Origin: Elymus sibiricus
Taxonomy: Eukaryota; Streptophyta; Magnoliopsida; Poales; Poaceae
Assembly (NCBI GenBank): GCA_039707655.1
Contig: CM077672.1
Coordinates: 354,188,031 to 354,252,030 of the forward strand
Length of the DNA: 64,000 nucleotides
Direction: 5' to 3'
Shown here: piece by piece, positions 1 to 12,039 of the stretch
Layout: the number at the start of each line of letters is the position of its first letter
How positions within the stretch are numbered: the stretch's first letter is position 1
Made by a program: the position numbers and the translations under genes
The notes under the pieces: model-generated
What the model saw: the letters and a program-made list of their open reading frames with translations, nothing else
Database searches by the model: none
What the model was told of the DNA's origin: nothing

Positions 1-1368
1 AATACTCCTTGGTATGCAGACTATGCTAATTATATCATTGCTAAATTTATACCACCTAGTTTCACATACCAACAAAAGAAAAAGTTATTCTATGATTTAA
101 GACATTGCTTTTGGGATGACCCACATCTTTATAAAGAAGGAGTAGATGGTATTATTAGACGTTGTATACCTGAGCATGAACAGGAACAAATCCTACGGAA
201 GTGTCATTCCGAGGCTTACGGAGGATACCATGCGGGAGACAAAACTGCACATAAGGTATTACAATCTGGTTTTTATTGGCCTACTCTTTTCAAGGATGCT
301 CGTAAGTTTGTCTTATCTTGTGATGAATGTCAAAGAATTGGTAATGTTGGTAGACGTCAGGAAATGCCTATGAATTATTCACTTGCTATTGAACCATTTG
401 ATGTTTGGGGATTTGATTATATGGGACCTTTTCCTAAATCTAATGGGTACACTCATATTTTAGTTGCTGTTGATTACGTTGCTAAGTGGGTAGAAGCTAT
501 TCCAACTAGTAGTGCCGATCATAACACTTCTATTAAAATGATTAAAGAAGTTATTTTCCCAAGGTTTGGAGTCCCTAGATATTTAATGACTGATGGTGGT
601 TCACATTTTATTCATGGTGCATTCCGTAAATTGCTTGCTAAATATGATGTCAACCATAGAATTGCATCTCCCTATCACCCTCAATCTAGTGGTCAAGTAG
701 AATTGAGCAATAGTGAAATAAAATTAATTTTGCAAAAAACCATCAATAGATCTAGAAAGAATTGGTCTAAGAAACTTGACGATGCATTATGGGCTTATAG
801 AACTGCTTATAAAAATCCTATGGGTATGTCTCCTTATAAAATAGTTTATGGAAAAGCATGTCATTTACCTCTTGAGTTAGAACATAAAGATTATTGGGCA
901 ATTAAAGAACTCAATTGTTCCTCAATTTTTTTTAAAGAACTCAATTATGATTTTAAACTTGCCGGTGAAAAGAGGTTATTTGATATTAGATCACTAGATG
1001 AATGGAGAACCCAGGCTTATGAAAATGCCAAATTGTTTAAAGAAAACATTAAAAGATGGCATGATAAAAGAATTCAAAAACGGGAATTCAAAGTGGGTGA
1101 GCAAGTTCTATTGTACAATTCTCGTTTGAGATTCTTTGCAGGAAAACTTCTCTCTAAATGGGAAGGACCGTATATCATCGAAGAAGTTTATCGCTCCGGA
1201 GCCATCAAAATAAATAACTCCGAAGGCACTAATCCAAGAGTGGTGAACGGGCAAAGAATTAAGCATTATATTTTAGGTACTCCCATTAATGTTGAAACTA
1301 ATATTATTGAAACAATTACGCCGAAGGAATACATAAGAGAGACCTTCCAGAACACTCCAGAACCCTGA
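1..1368 (+). CDS. Element D pol, C-terminal part: integrase (5' truncated by window)
   Basis: Frame 1 is open from the first base to TGA at 1366-1368, so this is the end of a polyprotein and the ATG at 364 is not a true start. Integrase pastes retrotransposon cDNA into chromosomes. Visible parts are an H2C2 zinc module (His residues near 206-250, CDEC at about 319-330) and the DDE core, with D in WGFDYMGPF (residue 139 counted from base 1), D in LMTDGGSHF (residue 198) and E in SSGQVELSN (residue 234). The last two are separated by 35 residues, as the family requires. A GPY/F-like motif (KWEGPYIIEEV) lies near the C-terminus. All catalytic residues are present and there is no internal stop, unlike elements F and B. 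Confidence 0.93.
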   Translation, partial: NTPWYADYANYIIAKFIPPSFTYQQKKKLFYDLRHCFWDDPHLYKEGVDGIIRRCIPEHEQEQILRKCHSEAYGGYHAGDKTAHKVLQSGFYWPTLFKDARKFVLSCDECQRIGNVGRRQEMPMNYSLAIEPFDVWGFDYMGPFPKSNGYTHILVAVDYVAKWVEAIPTSSADHNTSIKMIKEVIFPRFGVPRYLMTDGGSHFIHGAFRKLLAKYDVNHRIASPYHPQSSGQVELSNSEIKLILQKTINRSRKNWSKKLDDALWAYRTAYKNPMGMSPYKIVYGKACHLPLELEHKDYWAIKELNCSSIFFKELNYDFKLAGEKRLFDIRSLDEWRTQAYENAKLFKENIKRWHDKRIQKREFKVGEQVLLYNSRLRFFAGKLLSKWEGPYIIEEVYRSGAIKINNSEGTNPRVVNGQRIKHYILGTPINVETNIIETITPKEYIRETFQNTPEP

Positions 1369-1705
1369 AAAGGAAGAGGTACGTGATACGGTAAGTAAAC
1401 CGACTCCAAAAATTCCATAAAAATATTTTCTGCTAGTTTTGGAATATTAGAAAAAAAATACAAAAATAAGAAACAGCTGAGAGGACCCACCTGGTACCAA
1501 CGAGGCACCAGGGCGCGCCGCCCCCAGGCGCGCCTTGGTGGCTCGTGGGCCCCACGTGAGCCTTCCCGACTCCGTTTTTCTTCTGGACTACTTGTTTTAC
1601 AAGATAAAAATTCTTTATATATACTCCCGGATGTTTTGACTACCGTATCACAGAAATCTCCTCTACTCTTGTTTCGTGCTATTTTTCTGACAGATCTAGA
1701 TCGCT
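1369..1705 (+). promoter_or_regulatory. Spacer with GC palindrome and TATA-like box before ORF3 of D
   Basis: This spacer separates pol from the extra ORF. It holds a GC-rich imperfect palindrome (1501-1547) in which GGCACCAGGGCGCGCC pairs with GGCGCGCCTTGGTGGC. About 70 bp later comes an AT-rich stretch with TATATATA (1616-1623), then a pyrimidine-rich leader ending in CTGACAG just before the ATG at 1706. Palindrome, TATA and leader come in the same order as in the LTRs of related elements in this window, so an internal promoter for ORF3 is plausible. CTGACAG could equally be a splice acceptor. Both readings are inferences. Confidence 0.45.
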
Positions 1706-2221
1706 ATGGCTCCACCAAGCTCTTCCAAGGACAAGTTCTATGAGAAGGTCATCAACCCCTACCTACCGGAGGTGATGAAACACCCTCAAGCCATTGAGAT
1801 GCGTGAGGGGGTGCTTCACATCCTGGATTTTCAAGGACCCAAGAAGACCGGGAGCGTGGAGTCCAGGCTCGAAGTGGTGGAGCAGGAGATCTTCAAGTGC
1901 CAAGGGATGGTGGAACGTGGACTCAGCGCCAACCACTCCATGATCACAGAATTCACTCGTAATCACAAGGTGGATGGTCAATCGATGGGGGACATCATCT
2001 TCAAGCTCAATGAACGGATCGGCTATCTCCAAGGCCAAATGTATGATCTTCAAAACCAAAATTATGAGTATGAGGCAAGTTTCAAAGGTATGAGTTTAGC
2101 TACAAGTTTCAGGACTCCGGAGACTCGTTCATCTTTTTATGATGGGGAACCTATGCCATGGAAGCCAGAGGATAAGCCCACCACTTCATCACCACCACCA
2201 TCACCGAAGAAGGAGACTTGA
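1706..2221 (+). CDS. Element D extra ORF (ORF3) downstream of pol, coiled-coil-like protein
   Basis: An intact 171-residue ORF with a good start context (CGCTATGGCT). The protein has no enzyme motif that I can see. Residues about 45-130 are rich in E, Q, L and N with heptad-like spacing (VESRLEVVEQEIFKC, then a stretch around FKLNERIGYLQGQMYDLQ), which suggests a coiled coil. The C-terminus is Pro/Ser/Lys-rich. ORFs placed between pol and the 3' LTR are known in Athila-lineage elements; some lineages carry an env-like gene there, but I see no signal peptide or membrane segment here. Function unknown. The start is chosen because it is the first ATG after the TATA-like box and the frame is open to the TGA. 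Confidence 0.6.
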   Translation: MAPPSSSKDKFYEKVINPYLPEVMKHPQAIEMREGVLHILDFQGPKKTGSVESRLEVVEQEIFKCQGMVERGLSANHSMITEFTRNHKVDGQSMGDIIFKLNERIGYLQGQMYDLQNQNYEYEASFKGMSLATSFRTPETRSSFYDGEPMPWKPEDKPTTSSPPPSPKKET

Positions 2222-3331
2222 GTACATGGGTATGGGCACACCCCTTAGCTTGTGCCAAGCTTGGGGGAGGTGCCCCGGTATCGTATCACCATCACTTTTA
2301 TTATCTTTACCTACTTTTAGTTCGATCCTTAGTGATTTCATGATTTAGTTGAATAAAAGTTTAGTATGATCTATTTTTGAGTGCTAGTTTCGTGATCTAC
2401 CTGTCTATGTAATCGAGTTGACAGTTATATAATAAAGAGTAGTTTGAGTTTTTTGCTTCTTTACTTCTATGTTTCAATCCTTGCAATGAAAATAATGAAA
2501 AAGATCATATGCTAATCTTACGAAAAGTAATGACATTACATAAAGTAAAGTATAAGTTGTAAAATTTATTGAAGGTTAACAAACGTAGCATTGGTCAATG
2601 ATGCAATTCATGAAAAAATCAATAGGGAAGAGAAGATTCACATGCAAATACACTATCTTGGACATCTTTTATGATTGTGAGCTCCCATTAAGTATTTTAT
2701 GCCAAATTGTTGACGTTGGACAAGGAAGACAACATGATGAGTTATGTTTGCTTATATACACATAGAAGTTATATTGTCATAGATCCTCCAACATGTGGTG
2801 CTTGCTCAATATCTTTGCTAGCCAAAAATCTGCAGCAAGTAGAGATACTACTTGTGCATCCAAAACCCTTAAACCCAGTTTCATGTCATGAGAGTCCACT
2901 ATATCAACCTATGGATTGAATAAGATCCTTCAAGTAAGTTGTCATCGGTGCAAAAAGCAATAAAAATTGACTCTAAATATGTCTAAATTTTATTGTAAGG
3001 GAAAATAAGCTTTGTATGAACTTGTGATGGTAAAGTAATAAAAGCAACAGACTGCATCACAAGGGGCAATATAAAGTGACATTCCTTAGCATTATGAGCT
3101 TGTGCATCCAACAACAAAAAGCGCATGACAACCTCAGCTTCCCTCTGTGAAGGGCCTATCTTTTACTTTTATGTATTTACTTTTTATGCAAGAGTCAATA
3201 GTGTTCTCCTCTATTCCTTTTTATTTTTCTCTTTTGCAAGCATCATGTGGTGGGGAAAGATCTAGGTATATATATCCAGTTGGATATGAGTGATCATGAG
3301 TTATTATTGTTGACATCACCCTTGAGGTGAA
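2222..3331 (+). other. Non-coding 3' tail of D, left of the B insertion
   Basis: No credible coding region. Just after ORF3 the motif AAGCTTGGGGGAGG (2257-2270) resembles the element's polypurine tract. The block from about 2460 to 3331 is clearly related to the 3' tail of G (54720-55580) and, in reverse complement, to E (29200-30200). One conserved core is CTTCCCTCTGTGAAGGGCC near 3140. The tail continues at 25985 after element B. Confidence 0.7.
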
Positions 3332-3715
3332 TGTCGGTGTATAAAACGTGGGTATTTTATACCCTGACTTATGCATAGACAGTAGCAGCCTCCTTGCCGG
3401 CCTAGCCTTGCCGGAGACTGCCAAGACCGATACCCAAGACACAATTACAGGAGCTCAAGATGAAGCATCAACAAGCACTCAAATACTATCGAAGACAGAG
3501 ACATCCCTTACTGGCAAGACTAAACCGGCAAGGAGAAGACCCGGCAAGCCCCGTGCCGGCAAGCCTATGCTAGCCCTCCAGCGCTCCACCTCACTGCACA
3601 GGTGTATGCCAATAGGCGAGGTGTCGATAGCGCAGACTGTTTGGTGAGGCTTGTCGGGCACGTGGCAGTGCGCATGGATAGGATTTTCCCATAATGACAC
3701 CCGTCCAGGAGACGT

Positions 3716-4135
3716 TGATGGTGTCTTGGACTAGGGGGTACTAACCACGTCGTCTCCTGACCAGGTGGATCGGGCCGAGGACCCCCATGGCAGTTCACTC
3801 ATGGGCCACTTCGGGCAGCCCATGACGCATACAAGGAAGACTCTACAAGACTTGGCGCCCAAGACGAGGACTCATCTAAACCCTAGGCCTCCGGTGCATA
3901 TATAAACTGAGGCCAGGCTAGTCAATAGATGGACTCATATTCATTAGAACAATCTCGTGGTAGATACATGTACTCTGTACTACACCCCATATGAATACAA
4001 TCAAAAGCAGGACGTAGGGTATTATCTCTTCGAGAGAGCCCGAACCTGGGTAAAAATCTGTGTCCATGTTACCATCGCTCCAAGACGCCTAGCTTAGGAC
4101 CCCTACTACGAGATATGCCGGATTTGACCTCGACA
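3716..4135 (+). repeat. Left LTR of A
   Basis: 420 bp, TG...CA ends, with TATATAAA at 3899-3906 as the likely promoter. The sequence TTGGTGCTTTCATTGAGAG directly follows (4136-4154) and is in the PBS position; I do not assign it to a specific tRNA. Confidence 0.92.
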
Positions 4136-7100
4136 TTGGTGCTTTCATTGAGAGTCTGTTAGGTGTTCGTCGCGGTTCGATGGGAATCAAAATGAACGAT
4201 CAGGTGATATATTTTCAGTTAGATCGGTTCCATATAAATTATGTTCTTTGCAAAGCTGTCACTGTCCACGGGCATATTTTTTGTTCGCAGAATTTTTCAA
4301 GATCGATCTTTGAAGCAACTCGGATGGCGGCTGCCACATGCGGCGTCCGACGGTGCCCTAATCCGAGCTGGTCGCGAGCGCCGAGGTGCATGGCCGCAGC
4401 AACGACCGCATGCAATTTCCTGGCCGAGGTGGATCCCCATGATCGTGGGTTACGCATGATGGATGAAGCACCTTGGCCGGTGGCCGGCATGACTACACAC
4501 GAAGTGAATTGGACACTAGATTGTCCAGCAACACGCGGCTCGAGAAGATGCTTTGTATCAGCGAACATCCGAAAACAGAAAACCACCGATTGGCAAGTTC
4601 CTCTCCACGTGAACCATCAGGAAAGCTAATCGATTACCTCAATTAATACTAGTAGTCCAAGCACGGTTTTTGAGCGATGAATAGTGCATCTTGGCTTTGC
4701 TTTACTAGTTCACGTGAAGGACCAAAACTAATGTTTGATTTTTTTTATTGTTCTTCATCAACTACTGTTGCAAACTCCTCGTGGAGGTGAACCCTACCCA
4801 ATTGATTTGGCTGGCGTACAAGAAGCTATCGATCCTACATCGATCTTCAACTGCTACATGATGCATAAAAATCTGCTGTTCGGACGCAGGATAATTTTAG
4901 GTATTATTTTTCCTAACTATTCGTTTATCACGCGAAATTATTACACACAGAATTTTTTCTGTTCGTTTGTACTGCATTATTTTTTGCAGAGATATTCTAC
5001 CGACACTCGTACATAGTGTCGGTATGGCCAGCCTCTCGCCGTCACCTCGGCCGGCCAACCTATGTAATCGACCTTGACTATGCCACGCCACCACCTTGGC
5101 GAGACGACGTCATCGTCTCGTCTGCGTCGATGAAGTTGTGACATCGCCTTGGCGCGCGTCCCTATGCCGACATCTCCATGTGGCTACTCCGTCGGGCCGA
5201 CCTCGGCGCCCAGGCCATATTTCTTTAATTATTTACTTCACTTAAATTAACTAAATAGAAGAATCTTTTTACAAAAATATATTATTATCTTTATTTGTTA
5301 CTACTTTTGGTTTGCACTCTTTTATGTGCACAGGTAAACCGACGTCGACTGGTCTGTATCGCCACCTCGGCGATCCGACATCGTCGTCCTTCCAACATCA
5401 ACCAAACCATGTCATCACCGTGGCAAGCTGCCCTACGCCGGCATCGCCGCGCCGTCGTTTCTTCAAACCAACGTCCACATCACTGACCTGTTTTCGACAC
5501 CTCGGCTGGCATGGGGGCTCCGACGTCACTTTACCGACTTGCTTCGACACCTCGGCTAGACCGGGGGCTTCGCCACGACATATCGGCAGTATTGTGCGGT
5601 CACTTCATCAAGCCGAGCTATTCGCTCGGGCACCTCCGGACCGGCTTGGGGGCTGGGACCTCGACCCACCGCAAGCTCGGTCTGCGTCATCAACACCGAG
5701 CACATTAACCAGCTAAGTCGCTTTCATGCTCAACTTTTTCAATTTTGAATTTTTGTTCGGTTCGACCAAGCATTATATTTGTGTTAGACAAAAACTCTGT
5801 TTGTTAAAAACACTCCCTTTACCCATGTTAACTGGGGGCTCTTAAATTTATATGAGCCGTTTTATCATAAATATTTTTTCTTCTAAGTCATTGCAAAGTC
5901 TTTTTCTAACACTCCTTTTTCAACTCGAGGGTATGGTCAATAGCCGAATAGCCTGGTTTCTCTCTAAAGCCGCTCGAATTTTGTTCGCTAAATTGGCCTC
6001 TGAGAAGCAATCCGCCTTCGGGATACGGAGGTTGAAGCCGAAGGCTGACCTACTTGAAGTTTAGAGATCGGATGTGTCATATTAAAGCACGACGGAAGGA
6101 AAAATTTATTGTAAGACCAAATTTTGGATTGGCACCAAAAAACTTGATTTAGTTCGGACGTCAAGTTTTTACATAAGTTTTTTGGCTTTTCGAGATTCTG
6201 GCACTTTTAAGCTATTTGTATGTTTTTCTTTCTGGAGGCGGGACATCCTCATGACCGAGGTGCCCTGCGTAATAATTCAGCTCGGGAGATCTTTTCCGAT
6301 CCACAGCTCGGCATCTTTCCTGCCGACCTACACCTCGGCATTGGCAAACGCACATGACATCTAGACTAGTTCCCGAGGAGATTCGATCCTCAGGTTGGTC
6401 GGCCGCACCCAACCTGAGTCTCGGGGGATACTGTGTGTCTCCAACATAACTCTCACAGTACAACGTCGGATGCCTTTAAAGCATCGGCAATATCAACGGG
6501 GGGCTGCGACTAAAGCCGAACCCACCAAAAGCCAAGGTACTTCAAGGAGTCATCGGCAACCGTTCTCGGATATTGCTTTATATGCATCAGTTTTGAATTG
6601 TGTCTTCGGTCAATAGTTGGGTTGCCCGGCTCCTGTGCTTGCCTCCTACGTTCCGCTTTGTTCGGCTAGGTGTGGAAAGGGAGAACCACTGCGATTGTAC
6701 TTCTGATTTAACTGTTCGAGTACCTCAGTGGAGAAAGCCAAAAACCGACTGTCACAATGAGCGCAAACTGGTCAGTGATCCGATGACCGTGTCAAACTAT
6801 AGATCGATAGAGGTTACCCCATGGGCCTTTCATAAAATTGGCCGAAGTGTTAATGGCTTGACCTCGGCTGACGCCAAACACTAACCGGGGGCTAGTAACT
6901 GGCCTCCCAACTTTAAGCTCCTATGACTAAGTGAAAGTTATAAAGCCTGGATATCTGATTGCCTCGTTTCCGCTAACACAACCGCCTCCGGGCACCGAGG
7001 CGTCGGCTAAGGGTTGTCTTGTTAGTATGGAAACACCCTGCGTAGCATCTACAAAGGGGTGGAAGCCGACGATGGGCCACTTTCAAATGATAAACGGTCA

Positions 7101-8878
7101 CAACGGAGTCAAAATAACATATAGCATAAAGCGTTTGTATTGAATATACAAGTGCTGCCTTCCGTAATCATAAATATGCATCAATTTGACTTAAGATTTT
7201 GGCCAAGCTGGGTTGCCTGGCTCCTGTGCTTACCCCCTACGTTCCCGATTGTTCGGCTAGTGGATAAAGGGAGCACCTCTATGATTATTACTACCGGGTC
7301 ATCCGGGTTCGTACCTCAGACTGGGTGAAGCTAAAAGCTAGCTGTCTTAAGAATATAATTGGTCGGCAATGACGGAAGTGAAAATTTTGGTTCATTAAGA
7401 CCACAGAGTTCGGGAACTTTCCCCAAACTAAATCCTCAATATTTTCCTCCCACATTGATTGGAGGTGAGGTTTTATGATCATGGTCAACATGACAGCCTG
7501 GGAAAAGGAACTTATAAAGGAACTATTTTTCCCATAAGATGTTTTTTACGTTAAATAGTAATATAACATATCTCTCCGCGTACCTTTGTTTATAAAACCG
7601 TATGGCCGGATTGCCTTGTTTTCCGTAAATCTTTGCCCTTATAAAGGCTATATAAAGTAGGACAAACACTCCCCGGCTACTGGCTGAGGAGGTTGAAGCC
7701 GATGGTCGGTCAACAAAGTTTTGTACAATGCGGATCCGAGTATTAATGATGTAAAGTACTTGGATACATAGAATCATTACACATAAATTGTGAATGAAGT
7801 CAATTTACTCCGGACATCGATCCTTAGTTCGGCCACCTTTGCCCAAATTAAGGCTCGGAGGCTACTGGGCTTCGCGCTTCTCACTTAAAAGCCATTAACG
7901 GGTTACATTGATCCCCTGATCTGGTGTTGCCACCCGACCTGTGGCTTGGGGGCTACTACATCGACGATTCAATGCAGACAATTTACAAAGTGCGAAACAG
8001 TTTCCGAGGAGATTATGATCCTCGGGTTGGTAGGCCGCAACCAACCTGAGTCTCGAGGACTATGCACACCGTGTTTCCATTCCTAAGTATGCTGCCGAGC
8101 TAGGAGTTGACCCTCAGGCCGATTTCGTGAATCGACCTGAGTCTCAAGGGCTACTGGGATCAGCGGTTTTATGTTTTCCTTCAGGTGCATCCCGAATTTT
8201 AGGCCGGCACACACCTTGAGGGCTACTGGCTATATATCTTGGCAGAGAATAAATTGCACCAATCGGAAAAAATATCCGCAAAAAATCAGCCCAAGACCGA
8301 GGTGGTGCACCACCTCGGAAGCAGTTCGGCATAAAGCTCGGCTGCGAGTGGCTGGCTCCATAGAGAACTTTTTCGGCGTTAAGCTCGGATAACCTCCTTC
8401 AAACTTTTTCGAAGACGAGGTGCTCTATGCCTCCTCGGATGCAGTCCGGTGTTGGAGCTCGGCTGCAAGAAGACACCTCGGATGCAGTCCGGCACTGGAG
8501 CTCGGATACAAACAGGCTATGGAGCTCGGCTGCTAAAATGTACCTCGGATGCAGACCGGCGTTGGAGCTCGGCTGTAAAAAGACACCTCGGATGCAGTCC
8601 GACGATGGAGCTCGGATGCAAGAGGACACCCCTGGAAGGAAAAAACTTTGAACCCGAGGTATGGCGTAAAAAAGAACAAGGCATTGATAAAGTCCAAGAA
8701 CCTAAAGGGACTCCTCGGATGCCCGACGTGTCAACTCTTCGGATACACCTCGGCGATCCTTGAGATCAGAGATGTGAATATTTGTTGAACCAGTTTTCAA
8801 GACCGACGACCAAAGACGAAGAACAGCTCGGAAGAACCAAGGAGCGTCCCCAACTTGAAGACCGGTTCAGGGGGCTAC
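4136..8878 (+). other. Non-coding interior of A with repeated GGGGGCT motifs
   Basis: About 4.7 kb without a supported protein. ORFs are short, in mixed frames and on both strands. Runs such as GGGGGCT recur at about 5513, 5563, 5648, 5834, 6887 and 7948 and resemble the polypurine tract at 8868-8878. Several are flanked by CTCGG or GAGTCTCGGGG words, and parts such as 6600-6730 and 7210-7330 are diverged duplicates of each other (GTTGCCCGGCTCCTGTGCTT and GTTGCCTGGCTCCTGTGCTT). This looks like a genome used as structured RNA rather than a coding element. Confidence 0.7.
8433..8627 (+). repeat. 43-bp tandem array in A
   Basis: Four to five units start with CCTCGGATGCAGTCCGG and continue with GGAGCTCGGCTGCAAGA. 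Starts fall at about 8433, 8476, 8543 and 8586; the 8476 unit is longer by a partial internal copy. No coding role is visible. The array sits about 250 bp upstream of the right LTR. Confidence 0.85.
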
Positions 8879-9298
8879 TGACGGTGTCCTGGACTAGGGG
8901 GTACTCACGACGTCGTCTCCCGACCAGGTGGATCGGGCCGAGGACCCCCATGGCGGTTCACTCATGGGCCACTTCGGGCAGCCCATGACGCATACAAGGA
9001 AGACTCCACAAGACTTGGCGCCCAAGACAAGGACTCATCTAAACCCTAGGCCTCCGGTGCATATATAAACCAAGGCCAGGCTAGTCAATAGATGGACTCA
9101 TATTCATTAGAACAATCTCGTGGTAGATACATGTACTCTGTACTACACCCCATATGAATACAATCAAAAGCAGGACGTAGGGTATTATCTCTTCAAGAGA
9201 GCCCGAACCTGGGTAAAAATCTGTGTCCATGTTACCATCGCTCCAAGACGCCTAGCTTAGGATCCCTACTACGAGATATGCCGGATTTGACATCGACA
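8879..9298 (+). repeat. Right LTR of A
   Basis: 420 bp, same length as the left LTR. TATATAAA at 9062-9069. Preceded by the polypurine tract CAGGGGGCTAC and followed by TSD GACGT (9299-9303). Confidence 0.92.
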
Positions 9299-9784
9299 GA
9301 CGTGTCAAGATAATACGAGGTAGCTGGGCAAGCGGTGCAGAAACCTTGCCGGGACTGCCTCTCCACGCGACACCTAACCGCACATTTAATGCCTTTGTCC
9401 TAAATCGGCAGAGTTAGGTATGATAGCACTGTTCGCTGTCTAGTCAATATGTAATTACTGTTTTGCCACTGTGGTAACCCCTTGAGCTATAAAAGGAGGA
9501 CCAAGGCAACATTAGAAAGGATTCGGACCCCTTTTCAAACACAAGCGCCTCTTGCGTAGCTGCTTCTCTCCACACCTTCCCGGGGAAAGCGCTCCTTGTA
9601 CTGTGCTTCCACACCTTTAATACACCAAAAGCAGGAGTAGGGTTTTACGCTTCTTAGCGGCCCGAACCTAGGTAAAATCTCCTCGCATTCTCCACTGCTC
9701 ATGCTGTTTGTGCATGTCATCGTCCCCCGCCAAACAACAAGGGGCTGCATGGCCCCATAGATGGTCGTCTGGCCACGACATATT

Positions 9785-9804
9785 TGGCGCGCCAGGTAGG
9801 GGGC
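9785..9804 (+). promoter_or_regulatory. Primer binding site of B
   Basis: TGGCGCGCCAGGTAGGGGGC lies 4 bp after the left LTR end at 9780. This is the expected place for the tRNA primer site and sets the plus orientation of B. This PBS type recurs in grass Tat-lineage elements; I do not name the tRNA. Confidence 0.8.
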
Positions 9805-9831
9805 GCGGTGCGCTTGCACGAACCTTGATCA

Positions 9832-12024
9832 GTGTATCACGCGTCTTCTTCATCATCATCTCCATCAACACCATCGTCGTCTTCCTCGTCATCGATGGCG
9901 CCCAAGAAGAAGGGCATCACGATGACGGCCACCCCGCACGCATCCGCAGGCAGCGCAGCCAATGCGGGCGGCGCGGGTACCACAGTTAGCACGACCAGCG
10001 CAGGCGGCGTGGTCGTCGTGCCCACCGCGGTCGGCGCAGGAGACGAGCACGCTGGAGCCGGTAGACCTCCCCGGACTTCTGGCGAACGGAGCCGCGACGG
10101 CGCGGGTGGAGCGGACGGACGTCTTCCTCCTCCTCCTCCTCGCTGTGCAGACAAACACAACCACCGGAGCGGCGACATCCAGGCCAGTGCGAACCGAGAT
10201 CCCGCTGCAGCGGCATCCGAAGACGCTGCTTCGGGACGGACGCCGCACCCATCACACAATGGGTGCAGTGCGACCCCGAGCGGCGCCAATGACTCCGGGC
10301 AGCAGCGACCTCATGGCAAGACTCCCATGGATCAGGTTCCAGATCCTCGAGCACCGCCTCTGCCACGACGATCGGCTGCTGACCATGTGCCGTGACAACA
10401 AGACCACGACAGCGCTCCTACTGGCTCTGCCAGAAGTAGAGCAACGTCACGCTCTTCGTTTCCGGCTATGCCAGCCACAGTGGCGGAAGCAATGGCATGA
10501 GCCCAGATGCTGCTGAACTGCCCTCCAGCAGCAGAGAAGATGGACGAGTGGAGAGCCACCATCCAAAGCCTGATTTGATTTGCCGAAGCCAGTAAAGCGC
10601 AGCAAGCGGAGCCCTCACAATGTCCGCAGGCAGCTCTGGCATCTCCAGCTAGCGACCGCGTTGTCGGTACTACACTAACGGTGCAGTCGCCGCCGCGGCA
10701 ACAGCTCCAGCAGCAGCAATGCCAACAGCCGCGACAAGCCCAACAGTCTTTTGGACCCGACGAGATGTCGATTGCGTCTTCAGATCCACGGGCGCGGCAA
10801 GATTAGTGGCAAGTACTACGAGACAGGCGGGCAGAAGACGCCCGCACCACCATCGAATGGCGCCGCGAGGCGCGCCGTCAGTCTGATGCGTGTAATGGCC
10901 CCATCGTTGATGAGCCTGCGCCAGGGGTTGGCGGATACCTACCCTACGAGGTTGGGTGTCCTGCCTTCACCCGTGAGCTGTGGCAAGTCCGGTGGCCGTC
11001 CGTTTGAGCCTTCAAACCAGAAGTGCCGGAGAAGTATGATGACAAGTTGAACCCGACAGAGTTTTTGGGCATCTATACGATTGCCGTGCAAGCTGCCGGG
11101 GGAAGAGATGAGAAGATGCTCGCCAATTATTTTCCATTGGTACTGAAGCCCAACGTGAGATCTTAGCTGATGAACTTGCCGGAGAACTCCATTTCTTCGT
11201 GGTCAGATCTCTGCAATGAGTTTGTTGGTGCCTTTACCGGAGGCCAGAAGGCTCCTGGGTAGCCCAACGATCTGCAAGTGATCCCACAAAGAGATGGCGA
11301 AACCTTGCGCAAGTACATCCAGAGGTTCAGCCGTGTGCACCGCAATATTCCGGATGTGCACCCCGCAGCCGTGATCGCCGCCTTTCACATGAATGTGCGC
11401 AATCGAAGGATGCGGGAGAAGATGAACATGAAGTTGCCCAAGACCGTCAACGAACTCTACACATTGGAGGATAAGTGCGCACGTGCCGAGGAAGGGAGAA
11501 GGCTTCCCGGGGAGGGCGCTGGCGCCGAAGTAGATTCTGAGGATGACGATGCCGCCACCCCGAGGAAGAAGGGCCGAAAGCGCAACAGGAAGTGCAAAGG
11601 CAAAACTGTAATGGCTGTCGAGGGTTCCGGCAACTCCGAGCCTGCCAAGAAAGCTAAGACTGAGAACTCCGGCAAGGAGGTTGCCGTGTGCCCCGCTTGT
11701 CAGGAGGCGGCGGCAAATGAGAAGGCCGACAAGTCCGATGGGCCATACTGCAAAATTCACCGCACCAAGGGCCATAATCTCCAGGAGTGCCAGCAAGTCG
11801 AGCACCTTGTTGAGAAGCAGAAGGCTGAATATGAGAAGCGTGACAAAGAAAAAGGTCAAGATGGTGCTGGTGGTTCGGGCAAGAAAGGCCGCGGTGGTCG
11901 AGGAGGCCATCGCGGCAAGGCCAAGCAGCAAAAAGAAAAGCCTGCTAGAGGCCGTGAGAAGAAAGAAGAAGATGATGGAAGTGATGAAGAGGATGACGAA
12001 GAAACCAGCGAACAAGAATTCTAG
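9832..12024 (+). pseudogene. Element B gag (decayed)
   Basis: Gag builds the particle that packages element RNA. The N-terminal part (9832-10395) is Ser/Ala/Pro/Gly-rich low complexity. The capsid-like part follows from about 11020 (LNPTEFLGIYTIAVQAAGG) but is broken by stops near 11166 and 11260. It then runs open from 11278 to 12024, with the conserved stretch around LRKYIQRFSRVHRNIPDV, a basic/acidic linker, Cys/His residues (CPAC; CKIHRTKGHNLQEC) like a zinc knuckle, and a Lys/Glu-rich end. The most likely history is one long gag with several stop and frameshift lesions; the true start is near 9832 or 9895 and cannot be fixed. The GC-rich opposite-strand ORFs here are shadows. Confidence 0.8.
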
Positions 12025-12039
12025 AAGGCGACCGATGCC

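Larger units (their letters stand above)
3716..9298 (+). mobile_element. Element A: non-autonomous LTR retrotransposon in the left LTR of B
   Basis: Two 420-bp LTRs (3716-4135, 8879-9298) begin TGATGGTGTCTTGG / TGACGGTGTCCTGG and end in CGACA. A perfect TSD GACGT (3711-3715, 9299-9303) matches the uninterrupted sequence in B's right LTR, apart from one base. Total length is 5583 bp. The interior has no gag or pol. I count about 13 differences between the LTRs (near 3%). Orientation follows from the PBS-like sequence after the left LTR and the purine tract CAGGGGGCTAC before the right LTR. Confidence 0.93.
3332..9780 (+). repeat. Left (5') LTR of B, interrupted by element A
   Basis: LTR sequence is 3332-3715 plus 9304-9780. 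It carries a TATA box (TATAAAA, 9488-9494) about 290 bp before the PBS, setting the likely transcription start near 9520. By eye the two B LTRs differ at roughly 3% of positions, so the insertion is not very recent. A splits the U3 region, which probably weakened the promoter of this copy. Confidence 0.92.

Noticed and set aside
146..373. 75-codon ORF at the start of the window
   Set aside because: Out of frame with the continuous integrase frame, which is open from base 1.
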